Source: Massilia sp.
Lineage (GTDB): Bacteria > Pseudomonadota > Gammaproteobacteria > Burkholderiales > Burkholderiaceae_D
Direction: 5' to 3'
Assembly: GCA_025359245.1 (NCBI GenBank)
Contig: JANYGW010000146.1
Span: 1-43,820, forward strand
Length of the DNA stretch: 43,820 nucleotides
The position numbers and the translations under genes were made by a program. Shown one piece after another: positions 9,689 to 18,630 of the stretch; position 1 is the first letter of the stretch, and each line of letters opens with the position of its first letter. Below the pieces are notes generated by a model. It worked only from the letters and a program-made list of their open reading frames with translations. It searched no databases and was not told the DNA's origin.

Positions 9689-11986
9689 CTACTTGGCGAT
9701 CAGGACCAGCGTGCCGCGTCCGCACAGGCCGTAGCTGGCGAATTCGCCGCCGACGGCGTCTTCGGCTCCGGGCGCGCGTACCTGTCCTGCGCCTTCGGCC
9801 CAGGTGCAGGTGTCGGTGACGCGGTACCAGCTCTTGCCGGTGCCAGGCCACGGCAGTGTGAAGTTCACTTGCGCGCTCCAGGCGTTGTTGGCGATGTAGA
9901 TGGCCGAAGCCGCATCACCGAGTTCGCTGCCGTCGATGCGCCAGGCCAGCGCGTGGCTGTTGCTGTCGTTGAAGTAGGTCGTGTCGGCGACGTTGCCGTC
10001 CGGCTTGAACCAGCGCAGCTGCTCCATGCCGTTGCCGTTGTTGTCGACGCTCGAATAGAAGCCGACTGGCCGCAGCGCCGGATGGGCTTTGCGGAATGCG
10101 ATCAGGCCTTTGCTGAAAGCCTGGAAATTGGTTTGATCCGTGTTCCAGGTCCAGCCCAGCCAGTTGGCGGACGAGTCAAGGTTGTACGGGTTGTTGTTGC
10201 AGTTCAGGGAGCGCAGCGCTTCGTCGCCGCCGACCACCATCGGCACGCCGGCCGACACCAGCATCAGGGCCATGCCGTTGCGGGCCGCCTTGCGCTGGTC
10301 GGCCGCGATCGAACCCTGGTCCCAGCTGTTGTTGTTGTCGTCGCCGCCGTCGCTCGGGCCGAACGGCCAGGCCTGGCCGTTGTTCTTGCTGTTGCAACTG
10401 TACAGGTCCTTGAGCGTGAAGCCGTCGTGCGCGGTCATGAAATTGACCGAGTTCCACGGCTTGCGGCCGTCATCGCCATACAGGTCGCTCGAGCCGGCAA
10501 AGCGGCTGGCCATCTGGCCCGGCGTGACGACGGTCGAACCGAGCTTGTTCTGCATGCTGCGTACGGTGTCGCGGTACATGCCGTTCCACTCGGACCAGCC
10601 GCTCGGGAAGCCGCCCACCTGGTAGGAATTGCCGCCGATGGCCCACGGTTCGGCGATCAGGTCGGTACCGGTGCCGCCGGCGGCAGGGCGCGGCGGCAGT
10701 TCGGCCACGATCCGGTTGAGCGCGTTGGCGGCATCCATCTTGTCGAAGTTGTAGCAGCCGTGTTCGCAGGTATTGCCGAGCACCGAAGCGAGGTCGAAGC
10801 GATAGCCGTCCACGCCCAGCGTGTTGCGCCAGTAGGCGAGCGAATCGACGATCAGGTTCTGGGCGATCGGGTTGTGCGTGTTGTAGTTGCCGCCCACGCC
10901 GGTGTTGTCCCACGAATTCTGCTTGTCCGTGGTCAGGCTGTAGTAGGTCGGGTTGTCCAGGCCGCGCATGCCCATCACGTTGTAGGTGGTCGTGTCGGTG
11001 GGCGACCAGGCGCCGCCTTCGCCGGTATGGTTGTACACCACGTCGATCAGCACTTTGATGCCGACGTCATGGAAGGACTTGACCATGGCCTTGAATTCCT
11101 TGGTGGGGCCGCCGGCGGTCTTGTCGTATGCGAAGCGGCGGTCGGGCGCGAAGTAATTGAGCGTCATGTAGCCCCAATAATTGTCGCCAACGTCGCTGTT
11201 CGGGTCGAGCTCATTGGTGTCGTTCTGGGTCTCCTGCACCGGCAGGAATTCGACCGCCGTCACGCCCAGTCCGGCCAGGTAGGCCGCCTTCAGTCCGGCG
11301 CCCTTGTAGGTGCCGCGGTAGGCGGCGCTGATGCCGGTGTCGTTCATGGTCAGGCCGCGCACATGCGCTTCGTAGACGATATCGTCCTTGAACGCGCGGG
11401 TCGGCTTGGTGCCGGTCGACTGGGTGTCGGCGACCAGCACGATGCCTTTCGGTCCGCTGGTGCCGCTGTCGATGTTGCGGTACAGCGCGCCGCTGGCGTA
11501 GATGGTGCCGTTGTTCATGGTCGGCGTGGTCGGATCGTGGCTCAGTTCGAGCGCATACGGATCGGCCAGCAGCTTGTTCGGGTTGAAGCGGTTGCCGTTG
11601 GCATCGACATCGGCGACGAAGCCGACCGCGCTGCCCTTGGTCCAGGTGGTGCTGTAGGTCCAGTTCGGGCCCCACGCGCGGTAGCCGTAGTACAGCGTGC
11701 CGCCCAGGCCCAGGCCGGACAGCGTGCTGGTGGCGACGGTCGTGCTCCACACGCCGCCGCTGCCCAGCGTCAGGACGTAGCGCGCCTTCTCGGCGGTGCC
11801 GGTCGCGGTGCTGTACAGGAAAACTTCGATGTGGGTGGCACGTCCCGAGTACACCTTGAAGGTGACATTGGCCTGGGTGGCATCGTAGCTGGCGCCTAAC
11901 TGGCTGGCATTGATGGCGGCGACGGCGGGTTGGGCGAGCAGCGCGCAGCCGAACAGGCAGGCGAGCAGGATGGAGCGGAATGGCAT
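9689..11986 (-). CDS. Secreted isoamylase-type debranching enzyme (GH13_11-like)
   Basis: The product has 765 residues, with a signal peptide MPFRSILLACLFGCALLAQP. An N-terminal isoamylase beta-sandwich comes first (INASQLGASYDATQANVTF). The GH13 barrel follows, with conserved regions VLIDVVYNHT (region I), VDGYRFDLASVLG (Asp nucleophile), DLIAEPWAIGG (Glu acid/base) and NFMTAHDGFTL (third Asp). A small C-terminal beta domain ends GRGTLVLIAK. Overall it resembles the secreted Pseudomonas isoamylase that hydrolyses alpha-1,6 branches of glycogen and amylopectin. The start at 11986 has AGAGGAG nine bases upstream; the longer frame from 12025 adds 13 residues before the signal peptide. It is first in the leftward operon, so debranching is coupled with the amylase and receptor that follow. 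Confidence 0.93.
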   Translation of the reverse strand: MPFRSILLACLFGCALLAQPAVAAINASQLGASYDATQANVTFKVYSGRATHIEVFLYSTATGTAEKARYVLTLGSGGVWSTTVATSTLSGLGLGGTLYYGYRAWGPNWTYSTTWTKGSAVGFVADVDANGNRFNPNKLLADPYALELSHDPTTPTMNNGTIYASGALYRNIDSGTSGPKGIVLVADTQSTGTKPTRAFKDDIVYEAHVRGLTMNDTGISAAYRGTYKGAGLKAAYLAGLGVTAVEFLPVQETQNDTNELDPNSDVGDNYWGYMTLNYFAPDRRFAYDKTAGGPTKEFKAMVKSFHDVGIKVLIDVVYNHTGEGGAWSPTDTTTYNVMGMRGLDNPTYYSLTTDKQNSWDNTGVGGNYNTHNPIAQNLIVDSLAYWRNTLGVDGYRFDLASVLGNTCEHGCYNFDKMDAANALNRIVAELPPRPAAGGTGTDLIAEPWAIGGNSYQVGGFPSGWSEWNGMYRDTVRSMQNKLGSTVVTPGQMASRFAGSSDLYGDDGRKPWNSVNFMTAHDGFTLKDLYSCNSKNNGQAWPFGPSDGGDDNNNSWDQGSIAADQRKAARNGMALMLVSAGVPMVVGGDEALRSLNCNNNPYNLDSSANWLGWTWNTDQTNFQAFSKGLIAFRKAHPALRPVGFYSSVDNNGNGMEQLRWFKPDGNVADTTYFNDSNSHALAWRIDGSELGDAASAIYIANNAWSAQVNFTLPWPGTGKSWYRVTDTCTWAEGAGQVRAPGAEDAVGGEFASYGLCGRGTLVLIAK

Positions 11987-12201
11987 TGTGTGTCTCCTCT
12001 GTGTCAGAGAGAGGCAGCCCTGCATGATCTGGATGAATGCCGCGAAAGCGCGGGGCGCAGGAAGCCCTTACCCGTCCTTGCGATGGCGATCTTGAGACTG
12101 TCTCCGTTGTTGCCCCTTTGCGGGGTCATCATTTAGTTTTTGTATTTTGACTACCAATCCGCCATCCCTGTTTCGAATCCGCGTCTAAGCCGTCCTGAAG
12201 G

Positions 12202-12230
12202 AATCTACTCTTGAGCTATTTTAAAGTCAA
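12202..12230 (-). promoter_or_regulatory. Sigma-70 promoter of the isoamylase-amylase operon
   Basis: On the minus strand TTGACT (12230-12225) is followed after 17 bases by TAGATT (12207-12202). Transcription would begin near 12195 and leave a leader of about 210 bases before the isoamylase start. I see no further gene or clear RNA motif in that leader. Confidence 0.6.
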
Positions 12231-12239
12231 TTCGTTTAC

Positions 12240-12252
12240 GTAGTTTTACTAC
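12240..12252. promoter_or_regulatory. Palindrome GTAGT-TTT-ACTAC next to the promoter
   Basis: A perfect 5-bp inverted repeat with a 3-base centre lies 10 bases upstream of the -35 box of the starch operon. Placement and symmetry fit a regulator binding site. The regulator is not encoded next to it and cannot be named. Confidence 0.4.
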
Positions 12253-12324
12253 TTATGTTGTTTTTGACGGTCGGATTGCCGAACCGAGGGGGAAGGCGCG
12301 GCGATCGCCGCGCCGTGACATCCA

Positions 12325-12519
12325 TTTCGCGATCAGCACCAGCGTGCCGCGCCCGCACGCGCCATAGGCGGTCGATAGTCCGCCGACCGCGTCTTCCGCG
12401 CCCGGGGCGCGCACCTGGCTGGCGCCCTCGGCCCAGGAGCAGGTATCGGTGACCCGGTACCAGCTCTTGCCGGCGCCTGGCGACGGCAGCGTGAAGTTGA
12501 CCTGCGCGCTCCAGGCGTT
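12325..12519 (-). pseudogene. 3' remnant of a second isoamylase gene
   Basis: On the minus strand this codes NAWSAQVNFTLP, then GKSWYRVTDTCSWAEGA, QVRAPGAEDAVGG and GRGTLVLIAK. It therefore matches the last 65 or so residues of the intact isoamylase almost throughout. The 5' side is cut abruptly at 12519, only ten bases before the cobQ stop. The homologous stop codon has changed from TAG to TGG, so the frame runs on. The terminator-like palindrome of the intact copy is also conserved here (12295-12314, GGCGCGGCGATCGCCGCGCC). No start or catalytic region remains. It is best read as a deletion or duplication scar. Confidence 0.88.
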
Positions 12520-12528
12520 ATGGGTTCA

Positions 12529-13983
12529 CTACTTCGGGTGAGGCAGGCGGCACAACGCCTGGTACAAAGGCAGCGCGGCCTCGGCGATGCGTTCCAGGCT
12601 GGCGTCGCGCAGCTGGGCCGTGTCGACCGTGTGCAGGCTGTCCAGGCCCGCCCAGCGCAGCAGCGCGGCGCATGCCTGCGGCGCGTCGAACATGCCGTGC
12701 AGGTAGCTGCCCAGCACCTGGCCGTCGGCCGAGATCGCGCCTTCGGCACGGCCGTCGAAGCGGAACGCCGGCACCGACAGGGCCGCGCCGCTGGACACGC
12801 CCATGTGGATTTCATAGCCCGTCACGCCGGCGTCGGCGAAGGCGCACTGGCCGTGCACCAGCGCCAGGCGTTTTTCGCGCGTCAGTTCAGTGTGCATCTC
12901 GAGCAGGCCCAGTCCGCGCGACTGGCCGGCCGCGCCTTCGATACCATGCGGATCGACGACGCTGGCGCCGAGCATCTGGAAGCCGCCGCAGATGCCGATC
13001 ACCTTGCCGCCGTAGCGCAGGTGGCGGCTGATGTAATCGCCCCAGCCCTGTTCCAGCAGCCAGGCCAGGTCGCCACGGGTGTTCTTGCTGCCCGGGATAA
13101 TCAGCAGCTCGCATGGCGGCTTGGCCTGGTCCTGGCGCACGAAGCGCAGGTCGACGTCGGGATGCACGCGCAGCGCATCGAAGTCGGTGTGGTTGCTCAT
13201 GCGCGGCACCGACGGCACCACGATCCTGAACGCGCCTTGCGAGGCTTGCACTGCCTGCACCGCGTCTTCGGCATCGAGGAACAAGCCCTGCAAATACGGC
13301 AGCACGGCCAATACCGGTTTGCCGGTCTGCTGCTCGAGCCAGTCCAGGCCCGGTTCGAGCAGCGAAATGTCGCCGCGAAAGCGGTTGATGACGAAGCCGA
13401 CGATCCGATCCTGCTCGCTTTGCGACAGGCACGACAAGGTGCCGACGATGTGCGCGAATACGCCGCCGCGGTCGATGTCGGCCACCAGGATCACCGGGCA
13501 GTCGACCGCCTCTGCAAAGCCCATGTTGGCGATGTCGCGCTCGCGCAGGTTGATTTCGGCCGGGCTGCCGGCGCCTTCGACGATGACCGCCGCGTATTGC
13601 TGGCGCAGGCGGGCATACGATTCAAGCACCGCGTCCATGGCGATGGTCTTGTACTGGTGATAGTCGCGCGCATTCATTTCGGCGCGCACCTTGCCGTGGA
13701 TGACCACCTGGGCGCCGGTATCGGAGGACGGCTTGAGCAGCACCGGATTCATATCGGTGTGCGGCGCCAGGCCGGCGGCGATCGCTTGCAGCGCCTGGGC
13801 GCGGCCGATTTCGCCGCCGTCCTCGGTCACGGCGCTGTTCAGGGCCATGTTCTGCGGCTTGAACGGCGCCACGCGCACGCCTTCGTTGCTCAGCACCCGG
13901 CACAGCGCGGCGACCACCGTGCTCTTGCCGGCGTCCGACGTGGTGCCCTGCACCATCAGCGTATGAAAGGAAAATTGGCTCAT
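12529..13983 (-). CDS. cobQ: Cobyric acid synthase (adenosylcobyrinate amidase)
   Basis: The product has 484 residues. It amidates side chains b, d, e and g of adenosylcobyrinic acid a,c-diamide to give adenosylcobyric acid. The N-terminal half is a dethiobiotin-synthetase-like ATPase with [12 protein letters not shown]. The C-terminal half is a class I glutamine amidotransferase domain with [14 protein letters not shown] and the nucleophile motif [11 protein letters not shown]. The start at 13983 has AGGA nine bases upstream; an in-frame start at 14025 lies inside btuF and is less likely. It overlaps the end of btuF by four bases (ATGA) and is the last gene of the riboswitch-led operon. Length and motifs are normal for CobQ/CbiP. 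Confidence 0.95.
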   Translation of the reverse strand: MSQFSFHTLMVQGTTSDAGKSTVVAALCRVLSNEGVRVAPFKPQNMALNSAVTEDGGEIGRAQALQAIAAGLAPHTDMNPVLLKPSSDTGAQVVIHGKVRAEMNARDYHQYKTIAMDAVLESYARLRQQYAAVIVEGAGSPAEINLRERDIANMGFAEAVDCPVILVADIDRGGVFAHIVGTLSCLSQSEQDRIVGFVINRFRGDISLLEPGLDWLEQQTGKPVLAVLPYLQGLFLDAEDAVQAVQASQGAFRIVVPSVPRMSNHTDFDALRVHPDVDLRFVRQDQAKPPCELLIIPGSKNTRGDLAWLLEQGWGDYISRHLRYGGKVIGICGGFQMLGASVVDPHGIEGAAGQSRGLGLLEMHTELTREKRLALVHGQCAFADAGVTGYEIHMGVSSGAALSVPAFRFDGRAEGAISADGQVLGSYLHGMFDAPQACAALLRWAGLDSLHTVDTAQLRDASLERIAEAALPLYQALCRLPHPK

Positions 13984-14861
13984 CGTGTCTTCCTGTGCTG
14001 GCGCGCCAGCTCGAGTTTTTCGCACAGCGCGGCGGTGCCGGCGACCATGCGCGGCCCGGCGCGGTTGAGCAGGTTACCATCAAGGCGGAACAGGTTGGCG
14101 CGGCGCACCGCCGTCATGTTCGGGAAGGCCTTCCAGATATTCACGCCGCCGTCGTCCTTGCTGCGCTCGCCGGTGCTGAAGATCGCTTCCGGATCTTCCA
14201 GCAGCACCGCTTCCACGCCCACCACCGGCGCCGTCACTTTCATCGGCGCGAAGATGTTGACGCCGCCGCATAGCCGCACCGCATCGCTGACGATATGGCC
14301 GCCGTTGAGGGTGTAGAGCGGCTTGTCCCATACCTGGTAGAACATGCGCACCGGTGAACGGCCTGCGTACCTGGCCGCCAGCGCGGCCAGCTCGGTGCGG
14401 ATGCCGGCGGCGGCGGCGTCGGCTACCGGTTCGGTGCCCATCAGCTTGCCCAGGCGGGTCAGGTTGGACGCGATCTCGTCCAGTTTTTTCGGCTCGCTGT
14501 GGAACATCGGAATGCCCAGCGTGCGGATCTGCTCGATCTGCCGCTCCGAACTTCCGTGCAGCCAGATGACGATCAGGTCGGGCTTGAGCGCCGCCACCCG
14601 TTCCAGGTCGACCTGGCGGTTGCTGCCCACGCGCGGCAAGCGCTTGGCCTGCTCGGGATAGTCGCTGTAATCGACTGCGGCGATGATGCGTTCGGCGCCG
14701 CCGGCCGCGTACACCAGTTCCGTCGCATGCGGCGCCATTGCGATCACGCGCAGCGCGGGTTTTTGCAGCGTGACGGCTTTGCCATCGTCGTCCAGGACGG
14801 TAATGGCGGCGCTGGCGCTGAAGGCGAATCCACAGGCGATTGCGGCAAACAGTTTCCTCAT
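13980..14861 (-). CDS. btuF: Cobalamin-binding periplasmic protein BtuF
   Basis: The product has 293 residues with a signal peptide [18 protein letters not shown]. The mature protein has the helical-backbone binding fold of metal-chelate and B12 binding proteins: [50 protein letters not shown] and [11 protein letters not shown]. It should bind cobalamin or corrinoids in the periplasm and deliver them to BtuC. The start at 14861 has AGGG with good spacing. It overlaps cobD upstream by four bases and cobQ downstream by four bases, so it is translationally coupled in the cob operon. In this operon it is separated from btuC by six biosynthesis genes. Confidence 0.92.
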   Translation of the reverse strand: MRKLFAAIACGFAFSASAAITVLDDDGKAVTLQKPALRVIAMAPHATELVYAAGGAERIIAAVDYSDYPEQAKRLPRVGSNRQVDLERVAALKPDLIVIWLHGSSERQIEQIRTLGIPMFHSEPKKLDEIASNLTRLGKLMGTEPVADAAAAGIRTELAALAARYAGRSPVRMFYQVWDKPLYTLNGGHIVSDAVRLCGGVNIFAPMKVTAPVVGVEAVLLEDPEAIFSTGERSKDDGGVNIWKAFPNMTAVRRANLFRLDGNLLNRAGPRMVAGTAALCEKLELARQHRKTR

Positions 14862-15835
14862 TGTGATCCCTGGTTCCATTCATTAATTGCAGCGTCGAGC
14901 CGCTGCCATGCTTGTTCGTGCGGCGGCAGGCCGACGCGGATCGCCTGCGCGAAACGGCGCACCAGGATGGCGCGTTCGGCCATGTGCTGCCACATGGCGT
15001 CGGCGCGCAGCTCAGGCCACCACTGGAATAGCGGCGTGCCGGCCGGGGTTATGCCATACCTGGCCAGCAGGCAGCGCAGGCGCGCGCTGTCCTCAGTCAA
15101 CTGGACACGTGCCGCGCACTGCCAATCGGTGTCTGCCAGTGCCGCGCGCGCTATCTGCTGCGCCGGTCCGCTGACGGTCCACGGGCCGAGCGCATTGTCG
15201 AGCTGTTCCAACAGCGCTTGATGGGCGGCGACAAAGCCAACCCGCGCGCCAGCCAGTCCGAAAAATTTGCCGATCGAGCGCAGCACGATCAGGCCCGGTT
15301 GACCGCTCCAGCGCGCCACGTTCAGTTCCGGCGCGGTGTCGCCGAAAGCCTCGTCCACGACCAGCCAGCCGCCGCGCGCGGCCAGCTGCGAGGCCCAGCC
15401 GCGCAGGCGTTCCGGCACCACTGTCGCCCCAGTCGGATTGTTCGGGTTGCACAGCACCATGACGTCGCAAGCGGACAGCGCCGCTTCCAGCGCGTCGTGC
15501 GGCACTTCGCGCATGGTGTGGCCGTGCATGGCCCAATGGTGCGCATGCTCGGCGTACATGGGCGCGGCCAGCACGATGCGCGAAGGTGGCCGCAGGCGCG
15601 GCAGCGCCTGGATCGCGGCCTGTGTTCCGGCCACCGCCAACAGCAGCGGTGCGCCGTAGTAGGCAGAGGCCGCGCGCAGCAGTGCCGGATCATGCTCGGG
15701 CAGGCGCTGCCACACATCGGGCGCCATTAGCGGCGCAGGATAACCGTGCGGATTCAGGCCGGTCGACAGGTCGATCCAGTCGTCGCGCCCGAAACGCGCC
15801 ATCGCATCGCGCAGCTTGCCGCCGTGTTCAAGCAT
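14858..15835 (-). CDS. cobD: L-threonine-O-3-phosphate decarboxylase
   Basis: The product has 325 residues and is a PLP-dependent class I/II aminotransferase-fold enzyme. It supplies (R)-1-aminopropan-2-ol phosphate for the nucleotide loop of B12. Visible motifs are LEHGGKLRDA and DLSTGLNPHG at the N-terminus, VLCNPNNPTG, VVDEAFGD and RSIGKFFGLAGARVGF, which carries the Schiff-base lysine. The start at 15835 is chosen because homologous proteins begin with this LEHGG segment; the longer frame to 15991 lies inside cbiB. It overlaps cbiB by eight bases. The same function is called cobC in the Pseudomonas naming system; here cobC is used for the phosphatase. Confidence 0.93.
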   Translation of the reverse strand: MLEHGGKLRDAMARFGRDDWIDLSTGLNPHGYPAPLMAPDVWQRLPEHDPALLRAASAYYGAPLLLAVAGTQAAIQALPRLRPPSRIVLAAPMYAEHAHHWAMHGHTMREVPHDALEAALSACDVMVLCNPNNPTGATVVPERLRGWASQLAARGGWLVVDEAFGDTAPELNVARWSGQPGLIVLRSIGKFFGLAGARVGFVAAHQALLEQLDNALGPWTVSGPAQQIARAALADTDWQCAARVQLTEDSARLRCLLARYGITPAGTPLFQWWPELRADAMWQHMAERAILVRRFAQAIRVGLPPHEQAWQRLDAAINEWNQGSQ

Positions 15836-16772
15836 GGGACTGACCCCACAGCCACGCATTTGCGCCCGCCATGCAGGCAAGCGCCAGCCACAGGATGGTG
15901 GACGCTTCGACCAGTTCCCACGCGCGCAGGATGTCGCCCGACTGCGCCGGCCGGCCGTGCCCCAGCGGCGGGCGCTCTTCGCGCACGCCATCGTAGACCG
16001 CGCCGCCGCCGAGCGCCAGGCCGAGCGCGCCCGCGCCGCTGGCCATCACCGGACCGGCATTCTGGCTGGGCCAGTGCGGTGCCTGTTCGCGCCAGCAGCG
16101 CCATGCCGTCTTGCGGTCGTCTGCCAGCAGCACATACGACAAGGCAGTCAGGCGCGCCGGGACGAAATTGAGCACATCGTCGATGCGGGCCGCTGCCCAG
16201 CCGAATGCCATGAAGCGGCTGCTGCGATAGCCCCACATCGCGTCGAGCGTATTGGCAAGCCGGAACAACAGGGCGCCGGGACCGCCCGCCACCAGGAACC
16301 AGAACAGGGTGCCGAACACCGCGTCATTGCCGTTCTCGAGCAGCGACTCGGCGCTGGCTTTGGCCAGGTCGCCGCTGCTGGCGTTGGCGGTATCGCGGCT
16401 GACGATGCGCGCTGTCAGCAGCCGCGCCTGGGCCAGGTCGCCGCGGTCCAGCGCACGTCCAATCGGCAGGCTATGGTCGCGCAGGCTGCGCAGCCCGAGA
16501 CAAAAATACAGCAGCCCGGCATGCGCCGCGAGTCCAGCGCCGGTCGCCACCCAGCACGCCAAGCCCGTCAGGGGCAGCACCGCAAGGGCCCATGCCGCGC
16601 CGCCGCGCAGGTAACGCAGCGGGCCGCGGTTCAAGCGCCGCTCGACTTGTCCTGCCATGGCGCCGAAGCCGACCAGCGGATGCCAGCGCGGCGCTTCACC
16701 GAGCAGGTAATCGAGCACGACGCCGGCCACCAGCAGCAGCGCCAGTTGCGCCATCGTCAGCCCGGCAAGCAT
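15828..16772 (-). CDS. cbiB: Adenosylcobinamide-phosphate synthase, membrane protein
   Basis: The product has 314 residues. It joins adenosylcobyric acid with aminopropanol phosphate. The family features are visible: an N-terminal membrane segment with LDYLLGEAPRWHPLVGFG, then LPIGRALDRGDLAQARLLTARIVSRDT split across a cytosolic loop, ESLLENGNDAVFGTLFWF, NTLDAMWGY and RIDDVLNFVPARLTAL, with several hydrophobic helices. The start at 16772 is favoured by AAAGGAG six bases before it; a second ATG six codons in has no such site. It overlaps cobU by 16 bases and cobD by eight. Its product needs the CobD product, so adjacency fits the pathway. Confidence 0.94.
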   Translation of the reverse strand: MLAGLTMAQLALLLVAGVVLDYLLGEAPRWHPLVGFGAMAGQVERRLNRGPLRYLRGGAAWALAVLPLTGLACWVATGAGLAAHAGLLYFCLGLRSLRDHSLPIGRALDRGDLAQARLLTARIVSRDTANASSGDLAKASAESLLENGNDAVFGTLFWFLVAGGPGALLFRLANTLDAMWGYRSSRFMAFGWAAARIDDVLNFVPARLTALSYVLLADDRKTAWRCWREQAPHWPSQNAGPVMASGAGALGLALGGGAVYDGVREERPPLGHGRPAQSGDILRAWELVEASTILWLALACMAGANAWLWGQSHA

Positions 16773-17323
16773 GCTGCTCCTTTCAGCGTGAGCGGCAACC
16801 CGGTGGCGACGAAGACAACGCGCTCGCACACGGCGGCCACCGATTGGTTCAGGCGGCCAGCTTCGTCGACGAAGCTGCGCGACACGGCGCCCATCGGCAC
16901 GATGCCCATCCCGACTTCGTTCGACACCAGCACGATATCGCCGCTCGCCTGCGCCAGCGCATCAAGCAGCGCTGCACGCTGCGCGCCGAACAGCGGCGGC
17001 AGGACGATCGTGCCGGTGTCGGGATAGTCATGGTCGCCGGAGAACATCAGATTCGACAGCCATAGCGTCAGGCAGTCGACCATCACCACTGTCGAAGGCC
17101 GGCTATGGCGGACGATCGCGGCGGCCAGCTGCAACGGTTCTTCGATCGTCGTCCAGTGCGGGGGGCGGCCGCGCCGGTGGTGGGCGATCCGTTCGGCCAT
17201 TTCGCTGTCGCCGGCGCGCGCGGTGGCGATGTACACGACGTCGCTGCCCGACTGCGCCGCCAGCGTTTCCGCGCAGGCGCTTTTGCCGGAGCGGGCGCCG
17301 CCCAGGACCAGCGTGGCCGTCAT
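16757..17323 (-). CDS. cobU: Adenosylcobinamide kinase / adenosylcobinamide-phosphate guanylyltransferase
   Basis: The product has 188 residues, normal for CobU/CobP. It phosphorylates adenosylcobinamide and then transfers GMP to give adenosylcobinamide-GDP. The P-loop GGARSGKS (8-15) opens the protein. VYIATARAGDSEMAERIAHH holds the expected guanylylated histidine region. VMVDCLTLWLSNL and VSNEVGMGIVP are further family signatures. The start at 17323 forms an ATGA overlap with the cobB stop. Its product is the substrate of CobS, which lies outside this operon, upstream of the riboswitch. Confidence 0.95.
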   Translation of the reverse strand: MTATLVLGGARSGKSACAETLAAQSGSDVVYIATARAGDSEMAERIAHHRRGRPPHWTTIEEPLQLAAAIVRHSRPSTVVMVDCLTLWLSNLMFSGDHDYPDTGTIVLPPLFGAQRAALLDALAQASGDIVLVSNEVGMGIVPMGAVSRSFVDEAGRLNQSVAAVCERVVFVATGLPLTLKGAACLPG

Positions 17324-18630
17324 TGGCCGCTCCGCGAGAACATGGCGGCCACCGCCGCCGGACAGGAGGCGAAGTAGGCGTGGAAGTAGGACGCGCTCAG
17401 CGATCCAACTTGGTACAGCGCTTCGCCGGGGGCGCCGCTGGGATGTTTGGCGGTATGCGCGCGCGGCACTTCATCGGTGCGCAGCGCCGAGTAGTGGAAT
17501 GTATGTCCGCGCAGCGTGCCGTGCGGCGTCGCCAGGCCTTGCGAACCGAGGCCGGCCAGCCGTTCCTGCATCGCCACGTGGCCCGGCAGCAGCCCTGCCA
17601 TCGGCCATACGGCGCCGGCCTGGTCGGCCAGCGTATCGGCCAGCGCCATCAGGCCGCCGCATTCGGCCACGATGGGCATGCCTTCGGCGTGGGCGGCGAG
17701 CACTGACGCCTTCCAAGCGCCGGCGCCGGACAGGGCCTCGGCGTGCAGCTCCGGATATCCGCCGGGCAGGTACAGCGCGTCGGCCTCGGGCGGGATAGCC
17801 TGGTTCGCCAGCGGCGAGAAAAACGCCAGCGTGGCGCCCAGTCCGCGCAAAGTCTCCAGATTGGCCGGATACAGGAACGCAAACGCGGCGTCGCGCGCGA
17901 CCGCGATCGTCTTGCGCGCGAGCAGGGGCGCGAGCGGCTCGGGCAAGGCGTCGAGATCGATACGGGTGGTGCGCAGTGCGCTCCATTCGGTTTCGTCGAA
18001 GTCCAGCTGCTCGGCCAGTTGGTCGAGCAGGACGTCGATATCGGCCAGTTCGGATGGCAGCACCAGGCCGAGATGGCGCTCCGGCAGCGCATTCTTCTGG
18101 CGCGGCAAGGTGGCGAGCAGGGGAATGTCGCGCATCGACGCCGCAATCATGCCGGCATGGCCCGCACTGGCGACCCGGTTGGCGATCACGCCGGCCATTT
18201 CGACCGGGCCGTAATCGCGCAGGCCGTGCACCAGCGCGCCGGCGGTCTGCGCCATCGCCGACGCATCGACGACGGCCATGACCGGCACGCCGAAAGCGCG
18301 CGCCAGGTCGGCCGAGGACGGGTTGCCGTCGTACAGGCCCATGACGCCCTCGATCAGGATCACGTCGGCATTCCTGGCCGCCTGCGCCAGCTGGCTGCGG
18401 CACTGCGCCATGCCGACCATCCACAGGTCGAGCGTGCCGACCGGGGCGCCGCTGGCCCGTTCGAGCAGCATCGGGTCGATGAAGTCCGGTCCGCACTTGA
18501 ACACGCGCACGCGCAGGCCGCGCTTGACCAGAGCGCGCGCCACGGCGGCGGTGGCGGTGGTCTTGCCCTGGCCGGAGGCGACTGCCGACACCAGCAGCAC
18601 ATGGACGTCGGCGTAGCGCGGGCTTACCAT
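17320..18630 (-). CDS. cobB: Cobyrinic acid a,c-diamide synthase
   Basis: The product has 436 residues (CobB/CbiA family). It uses glutamine and ATP to amidate the a and c carboxylates of the corrin ring. The N-terminal ATPase carries SAVASGQGKTT and VFKCGPDFIDP. VILIEGVMGLYDG follows. The C-terminal amidotransferase half has ALYLPGGYPELHA and the catalytic cysteine in VAECGGLMAL. The ATG at 18630 overlaps the end of cobO by seven bases. As it acts before CobQ and CobO, the strain can process a corrin ring made elsewhere in the genome. No ring-building genes are in the window. Confidence 0.95.
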   Translation of the reverse strand: MVSPRYADVHVLLVSAVASGQGKTTATAAVARALVKRGLRVRVFKCGPDFIDPMLLERASGAPVGTLDLWMVGMAQCRSQLAQAARNADVILIEGVMGLYDGNPSSADLARAFGVPVMAVVDASAMAQTAGALVHGLRDYGPVEMAGVIANRVASAGHAGMIAASMRDIPLLATLPRQKNALPERHLGLVLPSELADIDVLLDQLAEQLDFDETEWSALRTTRIDLDALPEPLAPLLARKTIAVARDAAFAFLYPANLETLRGLGATLAFFSPLANQAIPPEADALYLPGGYPELHAEALSGAGAWKASVLAAHAEGMPIVAECGGLMALADTLADQAGAVWPMAGLLPGHVAMQERLAGLGSQGLATPHGTLRGHTFHYSALRTDEVPRAHTAKHPSGAPGEALYQVGSLSASYFHAYFASCPAAVAAMFSRSGQ

